Shown here: positions 24,104 through 31,701 of the stretch, in pieces
Position numbering within the stretch: the stretch's first letter is position 1
Layout of the letters: every line of letters begins with the position of its first letter
The notes under the pieces: model-generated
Database searches by the model: none
What the model was told of the DNA's origin: nothing
The model's input: only the letters and a program-made list of their open reading frames with translations
NCBI RefSeq assembly: GCF_020618415.1
Contig: NZ_CP085345.1
Span: forward strand, 930,001-994,000
Direction: 5' to 3'
Length of the DNA: 64,000 nucleotides
Source: Cupriavidus sp. MP-37
Lineage (GTDB): Bacteria; Pseudomonadota; Gammaproteobacteria; Burkholderiales; Burkholderiaceae
Position numbers and translations under genes: made by a program

Positions 24104-25819
24104 TCAGGCGGTGACAGTGGTTTGTTCGCGCGCCGGCTCTTCGTTGTCCTGGTTCACCGGCGGGCCGGCGAAGATGGTCTTGAAGGAGCCGATCGACAGC
24201 ATGTCGATTTCCAGCAGGAACGGGCCGGACTCGGCCCTGGCCGCGTCGAGCGCGGCGCCGACCTCGGCCAGGTTGCTGACGCGCGCGTGGCGCAGCGACA
24301 GCGACTTCGCCAGCGTGGCGTAATCCGGCGTATGCAGGTCCACATAGTGGCGGCGGCCGCCGTACTGCGCGTCCTGGATGTTCTTGATCACGCCGTAGCC
24401 CTTGTCGTTCATCAGCACGATCACCATGTCGGCGCGCTCCTGCACCGCGGTCGCCAGCTCACCGAGGTTCAGGATAAAGCCGCCGTCGCCGGCCAGCGTG
24501 AAGGTCTTCTTGCCCGAGCCGGTGGCCGCGGCGCCGATCGCGGCGCCGATGCCCATCGCCAGGCCCTGGCCGATGCCGCCGCCCAGCGCATGCACGCCGG
24601 CACGCGAGTCGAAGATGCGCAGCTGGCGGTTGCCCCAGGTGCTGTTCGACACGGTCACGTCGCGCACCCAGTTGAAGTTGCGGCCGACCGCCTCCTGCAA
24701 CGCCTGCACCAGCGCCGAGTACGGGCCCAGGCCGTCGACCAGGCTGTTGACCGCGGTGTCGTGCGCGCGGCGCAGGTCGGCGGCGAAAGCCGGGTCGATC
24801 TGCATGCGCCGCTCGAGCCGGTCGGCCAGCGCGTCCAGCGCCAGCGCGGCGTCGCCGCTGACAAAGTAGTCGCTCATGTAGCAGCGGCCTTCGGCGGCCG
24901 GATCGGCGTCGATGCGCAGCAGCGGGCGCGGCAGCTTCAGCTCGTACTTCAGGGTTTCATTGCCGCGCAGGCGCGAGCCCACCACCAGCATCGCATCGCA
25001 GGTCTGGTAGAAGGCCTCGACCGGCTTGTGCAAGTTGAACGCGCCCAGCGAGCGCGGATCGTCCTCGGGCACGATGCCGCGGCCCTGGGTGCTGGTGACC
25101 ACGCCGAAGCCCAGCTCCAGCAGTCGCTGCACCTGCTTGCTGGCATGGCGCGCGCCGCCGCCCAGCCACAGCAGCGGGCGCCTGGCCTTCACCAGGCGCT
25201 CGGCCAGCGCGTCCAGCGCATGCGCCGACGGCACATGCTGCGGCACCGGCAGCGGCTGCAGGTCCACCGGCATGTCGATCAGCGCGGCCTGGATGTCGAT
25301 GGGGATCTCCACGCTGACCGGGCCGGTCGGCGCCGTCAGCGCGGTCTGCACCGCCAGCTTGATGGTGCTGAGCGCGGTGTCGGCGCTGCGGATGCGGAAC
25401 GCGGTTTTGGACACGGCCTTGAGCATGGTCAGCTGGTCCGGCGCTTCGTGGATGTAGGCCAGGCTCTGGTCCAGGTACGGGGTCTCGATCTGGCCGGTGA
25501 TATGCAGCATCGGCGTGCCGGCGGTCAGCGCTTCGACCATGGCGCCGGCGGCGTTGCCGGCGGCGGTGCCGGTGCTGGTCAGGCACACGCCCAGGCCGCC
25601 GGTGGTGCGGGCATAGGCGTCGGCCATGTTGGTGCCGCCCGCTTCGCCGCGCGCCGGCACGAAGCGGATCTTGCCGCGCTCGCCCATGGCGTCGAGGATC
25701 GGCATGTTGTGGATCGAGATCACGCCAAAGGCGGCCTTGACGCCGCACTGCTCGAGAAACGCCGTGATGGCGCAGCCGACCGTGACCTGCTGTTGTTCGT
25801 ACGGTTGTTGATTAGGCAT
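24104..25819 (-). CDS. ThDP-dependent enzyme, acetolactate-synthase superfamily
   Basis: 571 residues with the three-domain POX/ALS layout. The catalytic Glu lies in VPARGEAGGTNMADAYAR near residue 50; the ThDP-Mg motif is GDGGFILNLGELATAVQ, closing with the Asn of VLMND. No FAD- or regulatory-subunit-specific features are evident and no ilvN-like gene follows, so it is a 2-oxoacid decarboxylase or lyase of catabolic type and not biosynthetic acetolactate synthase. ATG 25819 overlaps the SDR gene upstream by 8 bp. In context it may decarboxylate a 2-oxo acid to an aldehyde that the downstream aldehyde dehydrogenase oxidises. Confidence 0.87.
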   Translation of the reverse strand: MPNQQPYEQQQVTVGCAITAFLEQCGVKAAFGVISIHNMPILDAMGERGKIRFVPARGEAGGTNMADAYARTTGGLGVCLTSTGTAAGNAAGAMVEALTAGTPMLHITGQIETPYLDQSLAYIHEAPDQLTMLKAVSKTAFRIRSADTALSTIKLAVQTALTAPTGPVSVEIPIDIQAALIDMPVDLQPLPVPQHVPSAHALDALAERLVKARRPLLWLGGGARHASKQVQRLLELGFGVVTSTQGRGIVPEDDPRSLGAFNLHKPVEAFYQTCDAMLVVGSRLRGNETLKYELKLPRPLLRIDADPAAEGRCYMSDYFVSGDAALALDALADRLERRMQIDPAFAADLRRAHDTAVNSLVDGLGPYSALVQALQEAVGRNFNWVRDVTVSNSTWGNRQLRIFDSRAGVHALGGGIGQGLAMGIGAAIGAAATGSGKKTFTLAGDGGFILNLGELATAVQERADMVIVLMNDKGYGVIKNIQDAQYGGRRHYVDLHTPDYATLAKSLSLRHARVSNLAEVGAALDAARAESGPFLLEIDMLSIGSFKTIFAGPPVNQDNEEPAREQTTVTA

Positions 25820-26609
25820 GACGGGAGTGTCCTCCGGAGATATCGATATGGCTGCCCGTGGTGTACGAAGACAACGGCGAGGCAAGGAACAGGATGGCGC
25901 GGGCTGCCTCGACGGGCAGGCCCAGGCGGCCAAGGGGAATGTGCTTCTGCCGGGCCAGGCGCGCGGTCCACGCGGCCCAGTCCAGGTGGCGGTCTTCTTC
26001 GGGGCGGGCGTCGAAGCGGCGGCGCCACTGGCCCGACTCGACCAGCCCGATCAGGATGCCGTTGACGCGCACGCCCTTGGGCGCGAACTCGGTCGCCATC
26101 GAGCGCACCAGGTTGAGCACGCCGGCGCGCGCGGCGGAGGTTGCCACCATGTGCGGCTCGGGCTGCTGCGCCAGCAGCGAGTTGACGCAGACGATGGCGC
26201 CCTGCCCTGACTTTTCGAGCTGCGGCAGGAACGCGCGCGTCGGGTGGATCACCGAGAAGAACTTGAGCTGCAGCTCGTCCATCCAGGCCGCGTCCTCGGT
26301 ATTGGCGAAGGTGGACACGCGGCCCTGGCCGGCGTTGTTGACCAGCATGTCGACGTTGCCCAGCGTGGCCTGCACCTCGGTGGCAAAGGCGGCGACCTGC
26401 TCCGGCCTGAGCACGTCGCAGGGGGCGGCATAAAGCCGGCACCCGGGGAATTGCTCGCGCAGCTGCGCTTCGGCGCTGCGCAGGCGGGCTTGGTCGCGGC
26501 CGCACAGGGCGACGGCGGCGCCCGCCTCGAGCAGCAGTTCGACGGTCGCCAGCCCGATGCCGGAGGACCCGCCGGTAACGACGGCAACCTTGCCGTCGAG
26601 ATCAATCAT
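25812..26609 (-). CDS. SDR-fold protein with substituted YxxxK catalytic pair
   Basis: 265 residues of the classical short-chain dehydrogenase fold. The cofactor motif TGGSSGIG (12-19) and NNAG (91-94) are intact, and Ser144 of the triad is present (VNSLLA). The catalytic Tyr and Lys positions read T157 and R161 in the stretch MVATSAARAG, so the usual proton-relay pair is missing. ATG 26609 is chosen because AGGA lies 8 bp upstream; ATG 26615 is too close to it. The C-terminus (SYTTGSHIDISGGHS) is normal. It may bind cofactor without classical reductase activity or use another mechanism. Confidence 0.85.
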   Translation of the reverse strand: MIDLDGKVAVVTGGSSGIGLATVELLLEAGAAVALCGRDQARLRSAEAQLREQFPGCRLYAAPCDVLRPEQVAAFATEVQATLGNVDMLVNNAGQGRVSTFANTEDAAWMDELQLKFFSVIHPTRAFLPQLEKSGQGAIVCVNSLLAQQPEPHMVATSAARAGVLNLVRSMATEFAPKGVRVNGILIGLVESGQWRRRFDARPEEDRHLDWAAWTARLARQKHIPLGRLGLPVEAARAILFLASPLSSYTTGSHIDISGGHSRHA

Positions 26610-26620
26610 GGACATTGTCC

Positions 26621-27472
26621 TCACTCCCGATACAGATTCACCACCTTGCCGGCGCTGTGCAGCGACGGCCGGTAGTCGAGCAGGCGCGACAGCTCGCCCG
26701 CGCTATCCCTGACTTTCTCCACCATCGCGTCCAGCTGCTCGGGATCGATATGCGCGGCGGGGATGGTCGCGCCCAGCGCTGCCACCACCTTGCCGGTGCG
26801 GTCGCGCACCGGCGCCGCGATGGTCGAGATGCTCGATTCGAAAAAGCCTTCCTGCAGCACGTAGCCGCGCTCGCGGTCGCGCTGGACGATGGCGAACAGC
26901 GCATCGGCCGTGCGCGGCGTGCTGTCGGAGAACACTTCGAGCTGCGCCTCCGGATACAGCGCGCGCAATTCCGCCAGCGACAGGTCTTCCAGCAGCACGC
27001 GCCCCAGCACCGTGGCATGCGCCGGCAGGCGCGTGCCGACATTGACCGAGCTGGCGAACGGCCGCGGCGACACCGCCTTGGCCACGTAGACGATCGAACG
27101 GCCGTCGCGCACCACCAGGTTGGTCGGGTAGCCGATCTCGTCGCGCAGCCGCTCCAGCAGCGGGCGGCCCAGCTCGGTCAGCTCCAGCGACGCCAGGTAC
27201 TCGAAGCCGAGCCGCAGCACCGCCATGCCCAGCCGGAAATCGCGGCCGCCGTCGGCGCGCTCGACGAAGCCCAGCATTTCCAGCGTCGCCAGCAGGCGGA
27301 ACACGGTGGAGCGCGGCACCTTCAGGCGGCGCGCCAGTTCCGCGGCCGACATGGTGCGGTCCTTGTTGCTGAACTCGCCGAGCAGGCGCAGGCCGCGCTC
27401 CAGCCCCGGGACGATGTACTTGTCCGGGGTTTCGTTGGCGGCGGGCGTCGTCGGGATGGCGTGGGTGCTCAT
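26621..27472 (-). CDS. IclR-family regulator B (paralogue of 3713-4564)
   Basis: 283 residues. The DNA-binding segment ARRLKVPRSTVFRLLATLEM is identical to that of regulator A, and long blocks of the effector domain (VNVGTRLPAHATVLGRVLL, STIAAPVRDR) are shared, so both probably read the same operator and similar effectors. It sits in the middle of the Rieske operon, 32 bp after the cupin gene and 11 bp before the SDR gene, so it would be induced with the pathway it controls. Paralogy plus shared operators suggests cross-regulation between the Mo-hydroxylase and Rieske operons. Confidence 0.92.
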   Translation of the reverse strand: MSTHAIPTTPAANETPDKYIVPGLERGLRLLGEFSNKDRTMSAAELARRLKVPRSTVFRLLATLEMLGFVERADGGRDFRLGMAVLRLGFEYLASLELTELGRPLLERLRDEIGYPTNLVVRDGRSIVYVAKAVSPRPFASSVNVGTRLPAHATVLGRVLLEDLSLAELRALYPEAQLEVFSDSTPRTADALFAIVQRDRERGYVLQEGFFESSISTIAAPVRDRTGKVVAALGATIPAAHIDPEQLDAMVEKVRDSAGELSRLLDYRPSLHSAGKVVNLYRE

Positions 27473-27504
27473 ACGTCAGTGCGTGCGGTCGGGCCGATGG
27501 CGCC

Positions 27505-28041
27505 TCAGCGCTTGATCTTCGCCAGCGGGTGCTCGGGCGGGTAGGTCGGCGTGATCGGCTTCTTGGCGCCGAGCATCACGCACATCAGGACGTCCTCGTC
27601 GCCGATGTTGATTTCCTCGCGGTACACGCCCGGCGGCACCGACACCAGGTCGCGCTCGGTCAGGATGGTCTCGAAGCGCTCGCCGTCCTTTTCCAGGATC
27701 AGCTTGACCTTGCCGCGCAGGATGAAGAACACCTCTTCCACGTCGGTGTGCAGATGCGACGGGCCTTCATGGCCGGCCGGAATGACCATGGTGGAAAAAG
27801 TGAAGTGCTCGCTCGGCACGGTGTTGGTGTCGGCGGCCACGCCGGTGCCGCCGGTGCCCAGGTAGCGCATCTGCGCGCGGCGGTACTTGGGGTCGTAGTC
27901 GGCCTGGAACTTCAGCGCGTCCCAGTCGTACTTGCGCGTGGCAAAGCGCGCGACGCGGCTTTCCATCCACTGGTCGAACGAGGCGCCCTCCGGCTGGTCC
28001 CAGGAACGCTTGATGTTTTGCTGTTGGGAAAGATCGCTCAT
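27505..28041 (-). CDS. Single-domain cupin protein
   Basis: 178 residues with a C-terminal cupin barrel. Motif 1 supplies H96, H98 and E103 in GPSHLHTDVEEVFFILRG; the second motif (PPGVYREEINIG) lacks the usual third His, so metal binding may use three ligands or be weakened. The N-terminal 70 residues (WDQPEGASFDQWMESR...) are specific to proteins found near aromatic oxygenases. It could be an isomerase, decarboxylase or oxygen-activating step in the pathway. ATG 28041 (MSDLSQQ) gives the whole protein; the frame upstream overlaps the neighbouring SDR gene. Confidence 0.82.
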   Translation of the reverse strand: MSDLSQQQNIKRSWDQPEGASFDQWMESRVARFATRKYDWDALKFQADYDPKYRRAQMRYLGTGGTGVAADTNTVPSEHFTFSTMVIPAGHEGPSHLHTDVEEVFFILRGKVKLILEKDGERFETILTERDLVSVPPGVYREEINIGDEDVLMCVMLGAKKPITPTYPPEHPLAKIKR

Positions 28042-28085
28042 TTGGATTCCTTGTGCTTGGATGTGGCTATCGGTAGATCGGTGGA

Positions 28086-28859
28086 TCAATGCATGACAAA
28101 GCCGCCGTTGACCGCCAGGGTCTGGCCGGTGACGAAACGGGCAAGGTCGGACAGGGCGAACAGCACCGCGCCGCAGACATCGTCGGGCAGCTGCTCGCGC
28201 GGGATCGCGCGCTGCTCGCGGTAGAGGTCGTGCCGGTGCTGGGGCACGTATTCGGTCGCCTCGACCAGCGTCAGGCCCGGTGCCACCGCGTTCACCGTGA
28301 TCTGGTCCTTGCCGAGTTCGCGCGCCAGCGAACGGGTCATGCCGATGATGGCGCTCTTGCTGGCGACGTAGGCCAGCAGGTTGGGCGCGCCCCATAGCGG
28401 CGTGTCCGAGGCCAGGTTGACCACCGCGCCGCGGCCGCTGGCACGCAGCGCCGGCAGGCAGGCCGTGGTCATCAGCCAGGTGCCGCGCACGTTGACGTTC
28501 ATCACGCGGTCCCAGGTGGCGATGTCGATGGCGCCTGCGTCGCGGCCGCCCGAGTCGGTCACGGCGGCGTTGTTGACCAGGCCGTCGAGGCCGCCCAGGG
28601 CCTTCACCGCGGCGTCGGCGCAGGCCTGCACCGAGGCCGGATCCGACAGGTCCAGCGTGACCGGCACCACCTTCAGGCCGTGGGCGCGCAATGCATCGGC
28701 TTCCTGCTGCAGGCGCTCGGCCAGGATGTCGGCCATGGCCACGGCGGCGCCGGCTTCGGCCAGCGACCTGGCGAAGGCCAGGCCCAGGCCGCGCGCGGCA
28801 CCGGTGACCAGCACCTTGCGGCCGGCCAGCAGCGTGTTGTGCTCGATGGCCTCAGGCAT
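28086..28859 (-). CDS. SDR oxidoreductase, probable dihydrodiol/alcohol dehydrogenase
   Basis: 257-residue classical SDR with all key residues: TGAARGLG (19-26), NNAA (96-99), catalytic S151, Y164 and K168. It overlaps the Rieske oxygenase gene by 8 bp, so the two are translationally coupled. The simplest role is NAD-dependent rearomatisation of the cis-dihydrodiol made by the Rieske enzyme, giving the catechol for the VOC dioxygenase. A reductive role on a side-chain ketone is an alternative. Confidence 0.87.
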   Translation of the reverse strand: MPEAIEHNTLLAGRKVLVTGAARGLGLAFARSLAEAGAAVAMADILAERLQQEADALRAHGLKVVPVTLDLSDPASVQACADAAVKALGGLDGLVNNAAVTDSGGRDAGAIDIATWDRVMNVNVRGTWLMTTACLPALRASGRGAVVNLASDTPLWGAPNLLAYVASKSAIIGMTRSLARELGKDQITVNAVAPGLTLVEATEYVPQHRHDLYREQRAIPREQLPDDVCGAVLFALSDLARFVTGQTLAVNGGFVMH

Positions 28860-29922
28860 GGCTGGCGGCTCCCGAGGCTTGCGCGGGCTTCAGCATGGCC
28901 ACCGGCTCGTCGGCGACTTCCTGCTCGGCGCGGCGCTTCAGCAGCCGGCGCACGCGCGTGATGCCGGCATCGTGCTGGTACAGCATCTCGTGGTCGCGCG
29001 CGTTCGGCGCCATCATTTCCAGCACCACGCGGTCCTGTTCCAGCACGTCCCAGTGCAGCTGCTCCAGGCGGTTGCGATACAGGAAGCGCCACACATCGCG
29101 CTCCCAGCCCTGCACGTGGCGGGTGCGCCAGAAGAACACCATGCAGTGGTCCTCATCCACCGGCGTGGCCATGCCGACGATGCCGAACGGGCCGCCGGGG
29201 CCGACCTTGGCGCGGTACGGGATGGCCAGGCGCAGCCACAACGTGCCGGTCTCGCCGAACTCGACCCAGTCGAAGTTGACACCGCGCTGGCCGGTCTTCT
29301 CGAACACCAGCCCGTGCTCGGTCTCGCGGATCTGCATCACGGCGGACTTTTCGCCGGACGCCATCGAGTGCGACACCGCGTGCAGGTAGGCGCCGTGCAT
29401 CGGGTCCATAACGTTGTCGATGGCGTAGCGGTAGTTGCAGTCCCAGTGCGCCACACACAGGAAGTGGCTGTGCTCGTCGCTGACCAGTTCTTCCGGCAGG
29501 CGCAGTTCGTCGGGGCTGCCCTCGCCCTGCGGGGCCTGGTCGCCGAACCACAGGAAGATCGCGCCGGCCTGCTCCTGCACCGGGTAGCTGCGCACGCAGG
29601 TGCGGCCTTCCAGCGGGCAGCTTTCCACCGCCGGCACGCTCTTGACCTGGCCGTCGCCGCCGACTTCGACGCCGTGGTACCAGCAGGCGACGCGGTCGCC
29701 CAGGTTCCAGCCCATCGACAGGCGCGCGCCGCGGTGCGGGCAGCGGTCTTCCAGCGCGTGAACCTGGCCGGCGCCGTCGCGCCACAGCACGATGTTCTGG
29801 CTCAGGCGGGTGATGCCGATGGGGGCGCGCGATACCGCCCACGAGGCGGCGACGGGGTACCAGTAGTTGCGCAGGCCGGTGTTCAGGCGGGCTTCGGCGC
29901 GGGCTTGCTTGTTCGATTCCAT
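28852..29922 (-). CDS. Rieske oxygenase alpha subunit (phthalate-dioxygenase-like)
   Basis: 356 residues. The N-terminal Rieske domain has C61-x-H63 and C80-x2-H83 for the [2Fe-2S] cluster; the catalytic domain has N170-x2-D173-x2-H176-x4-H181 for the mononuclear iron and bridging Asp. No beta-subunit gene is present, fitting the alpha-only phthalate/vanillate-type group that pairs with an FMN/[2Fe-2S] reductase such as the one at 19593. It would dihydroxylate or O/N-demethylate an aromatic acid. ATG 29922 (MESNKQAR) lies 22 bp after the small upstream gene. Confidence 0.93.
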   Translation of the reverse strand: MESNKQARAEARLNTGLRNYWYPVAASWAVSRAPIGITRLSQNIVLWRDGAGQVHALEDRCPHRGARLSMGWNLGDRVACWYHGVEVGGDGQVKSVPAVESCPLEGRTCVRSYPVQEQAGAIFLWFGDQAPQGEGSPDELRLPEELVSDEHSHFLCVAHWDCNYRYAIDNVMDPMHGAYLHAVSHSMASGEKSAVMQIRETEHGLVFEKTGQRGVNFDWVEFGETGTLWLRLAIPYRAKVGPGGPFGIVGMATPVDEDHCMVFFWRTRHVQGWERDVWRFLYRNRLEQLHWDVLEQDRVVLEMMAPNARDHEMLYQHDAGITRVRRLLKRRAEQEVADEPVAMLKPAQASGAASHA

Positions 29923-29944
29923 GTTGTTCTCGCTATCGACCGGT

Positions 29945-30250
29945 TCAGGCGCCCAGGCGGCGCATTTCGGAGAGGAAGCGCGCTTCGGTCCAGGGCTGGC
30001 CGTCGACGCCGAGGAAGCCGGCGTCATTGAAGGCGCGCACGATGTCCTGCGGGTTCTGCGCGCCGCCTTCGAAGGCAGCTTCGAGGGCGTCGCCGAGCGC
30101 GTTCTCGTACGCGCTCGGTGCGGCGGCGCGGGTCTGCCAGACGATGTTGGCGACCTTGCCGGGTTGCTCGATATGGCCCTTGCCCGCCACGTTGTTCGGC
30201 GCCGGACGCTCCCAGGGCACCAGGTTCGGGTTGTACGAGAGGCTTTCCAT
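29945..30250 (-). CDS. Small recombinase-like HTH-domain protein
   Basis: 101 residues, acidic, with no signal peptide. The C-terminal half (PQDIVRAFNDAGFLGVDGQPWTEARF...) looks like the helix-turn-helix domain of serine recombinases without any catalytic domain. Such small proteins recur at the head of Rieske oxygenase operons; their role is not known, and DNA binding or a pathway-accessory function are both possible. ATG 30250 is chosen because GGAG lies 9 bp upstream; ATG 30265 lacks a ribosome-binding site. It is the first gene of the long cluster and starts 79 bp downstream of the operator. Confidence 0.75.
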   Translation of the reverse strand: MESLSYNPNLVPWERPAPNNVAGKGHIEQPGKVANIVWQTRAAAPSAYENALGDALEAAFEGGAQNPQDIVRAFNDAGFLGVDGQPWTEARFLSEMRRLGA

Positions 30251-30328
30251 TGCGCTTGGCTCCATGTCTTGCAGCAGGGGGACCGTGTTCCGCGTGCGCG
30301 GTCGACCGTCTTCCGGTTGCCGCGCTAC

Positions 30329-30363
30329 GTTTTACTAATGAAACACTGGTTTAGATATTGAAC
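30329..30363 (-). promoter_or_regulatory. Tandem operator, Rieske operon (IclR A/B candidate)
   Basis: GTTTTACTAATGAAAC (30329-30344) differs from the 10192 site by one base. A second palindrome, GTTTAGATATTGAAC (30349-30363), follows after exactly 4 bp as at 10212. It sits 79 bp upstream of the first gene of the Rieske operon on the minus strand. Confidence 0.72.
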
Positions 30364-30501
30364 ACAGGTACGACTATAGACAACGACGGCGCAAAAATTG
30401 ACTGGGGTTAACCCGCGCTCGGGCAGATTGCCCGGTACGTGCGGCGCAAACGGGGCACCGCCGATGCGGCGATCGCGGCGGCAGAACGCCGCCGACGGGA
30501 A

Positions 30502-31380
30502 TCACTGGCCGGCAGGCAGGGCGGAACGGATCAGCCGCGCGGTGGCGGCGGCCTGGTCGATATAGCAGGCATGCCCGGCGTCGGGGATCAGCGCGAACGG
30601 CAGGCCGAAGCGCTCGGCCAGCGCCGCGCAGGCGGGCGGCGTGGTGACGAGGTCGCGGCCGCCGCAGGCGATCTGTGTCGGCAGATGCGCCGGACGTCGC
30701 GCCAGGTAGGCGTCGATGTCGTCGCCGCACAGCATGGCCACGGCCTGGCGGTAGCCGTCCGGGTTCAGCCGCCGCATGTTCCAGCGCACCCAGGCCTGCG
30801 CGCCCGCATCGGCCGCTTCACCGAGCAGCCGCGCCGGCCCGCGTTGCGCCAGCCCGTCGATACCCAGCGTCTCCAGCGCTTCCAGCCGCTGGCTGGCGAC
30901 CGCGCTGGCCTGCGCTTCCTTGCCGGCCGCGCCGTAGCCTTGCGCCACGCTCAGCAGCAGCATACGGGCCGGCAGCGCGCGCGCCGAGGCGGCATAGGCG
31001 GCCGCCATCAGCGCTCCCAGCGAATGCCCGACCAGTAATGCCGGCTGCACCTCGAGCACCGCCAGCAGGCCCTCGAGCCGGCGCGCATAGTCCGCGGCCA
31101 GCGGCCGCGCCTGCGGCAACGGAGAGGAATCGCCGTAGCCAGGTGCGTCCCAGGCGATCACGCGCGCATGCGCGGCCAGCAGGCTGGCGCAAGGCAGCCA
31201 CGACGCCGCCCCGGAGCTGATGCCGTGCAGCACCACCACCACCGGCCCGGTCCCGCCACCGCAGCGGTAGGCCACGCGCGCGCCCTCCACTTGCGCCACG
31301 CGCTGGGCAAACCCGCTGTCGAGGGCCTCCAGCAAGCCGTGGTCCGGTTCGGCCGGCGTCTGGGGCTGATTTTGTTTCAT
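30502..31380 (-). CDS. Alpha/beta-fold hydrolase
   Basis: 292 residues. The catalytic triad is Ser120 in GHSLG, Asp243 (GGRDLV) and His270 (DAGHACY); the oxyanion region is HGISSG (52-57). This resembles meta-cleavage-product or ester/enol-lactone hydrolases, which act after extradiol ring cleavage, so it may complete the VOC-initiated pathway. No signal peptide, so cytoplasmic. The ATG at 31380 lies inside a copy of the 16-bp operator, so either the message is leaderless or nearly so, or the true start is further in; a GTG about 27 residues downstream is the main alternative. Confidence 0.83.
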   Translation of the reverse strand: MKQNQPQTPAEPDHGLLEALDSGFAQRVAQVEGARVAYRCGGGTGPVVVVLHGISSGAASWLPCASLLAAHARVIAWDAPGYGDSSPLPQARPLAADYARRLEGLLAVLEVQPALLVGHSLGALMAAAYAASARALPARMLLLSVAQGYGAAGKEAQASAVASQRLEALETLGIDGLAQRGPARLLGEAADAGAQAWVRWNMRRLNPDGYRQAVAMLCGDDIDAYLARRPAHLPTQIACGGRDLVTTPPACAALAERFGLPFALIPDAGHACYIDQAAATARLIRSALPAGQ

Positions 31381-31408
31381 ATATAAAACTATAGTTGGCA
31401 AATAAAAC
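31374..31408 (-). promoter_or_regulatory. Operator copy over the hydrolase start
   Basis: GTTTCATATATAAAAC (31374-31389) is identical to the porin-side copy at 31588. After 4 bp comes GTTGGCAAATAAAAC (31394-31408), in which only the outer halves keep the palindrome. The spacing (16-4-15) and orientation match the 10192 and 30329 sites. It covers the ATG of the hydrolase gene. Confidence 0.6.
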
Positions 31409-31587
31409 CCTTGAAGCATAGGCGCTGCCGCAGGGCCTCCGGCATCAGGGTTAACGATAGGCCTGCCGGAAACGGCGTCGCGACGCCAGAGCTGGCCATC
31501 CGGGCCGGTCGCTTTAGGGATAACCCTCCTCACATGTTCCGGAAAGTCGCGGCTATATTCTGCTCAACGTTTCTTATGTTGTTTGAC

Positions 31588-31603
31588 GTTTCATATATAA
31601 AAC
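31588..31603 (+). promoter_or_regulatory. Operator copy before the porin gene
   Basis: GTTTCATATATAAAAC, identical to 31374-31389, placed 98 bp before the porin ATG, as far as the 10192 site lies from its gene. TATATA within it could serve as a -10 element with TTCTTA (31571-31576) 17 bp upstream. The distal partner palindrome is poorly kept here (only a left GTTTC half at 31569). Confidence 0.62.
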
Positions 31604-31701
31604 ACAAAGAGACCGAGCCGACATCCAGTGCCGCCATCCGCAGGGGTACCGGAGCACAAGAGCAAAACACCACAAGACGGAAAACGGAAGGAAACCGGTA
31701 G

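Noticed and set aside
24104..25819. Biosynthetic acetolactate synthase (ilvB)
   Set aside because: No regulatory-subunit gene follows and the neighbours are all catabolic; only the ThDP superfamily motifs are shared.
21566..26065. A 4.5-kb open frame on the plus strand
   Set aside because: It is antisense to well-supported genes (aldehyde dehydrogenase, aspartate dehydrogenase, ThDP enzyme) and reflects the high GC at third codon positions.
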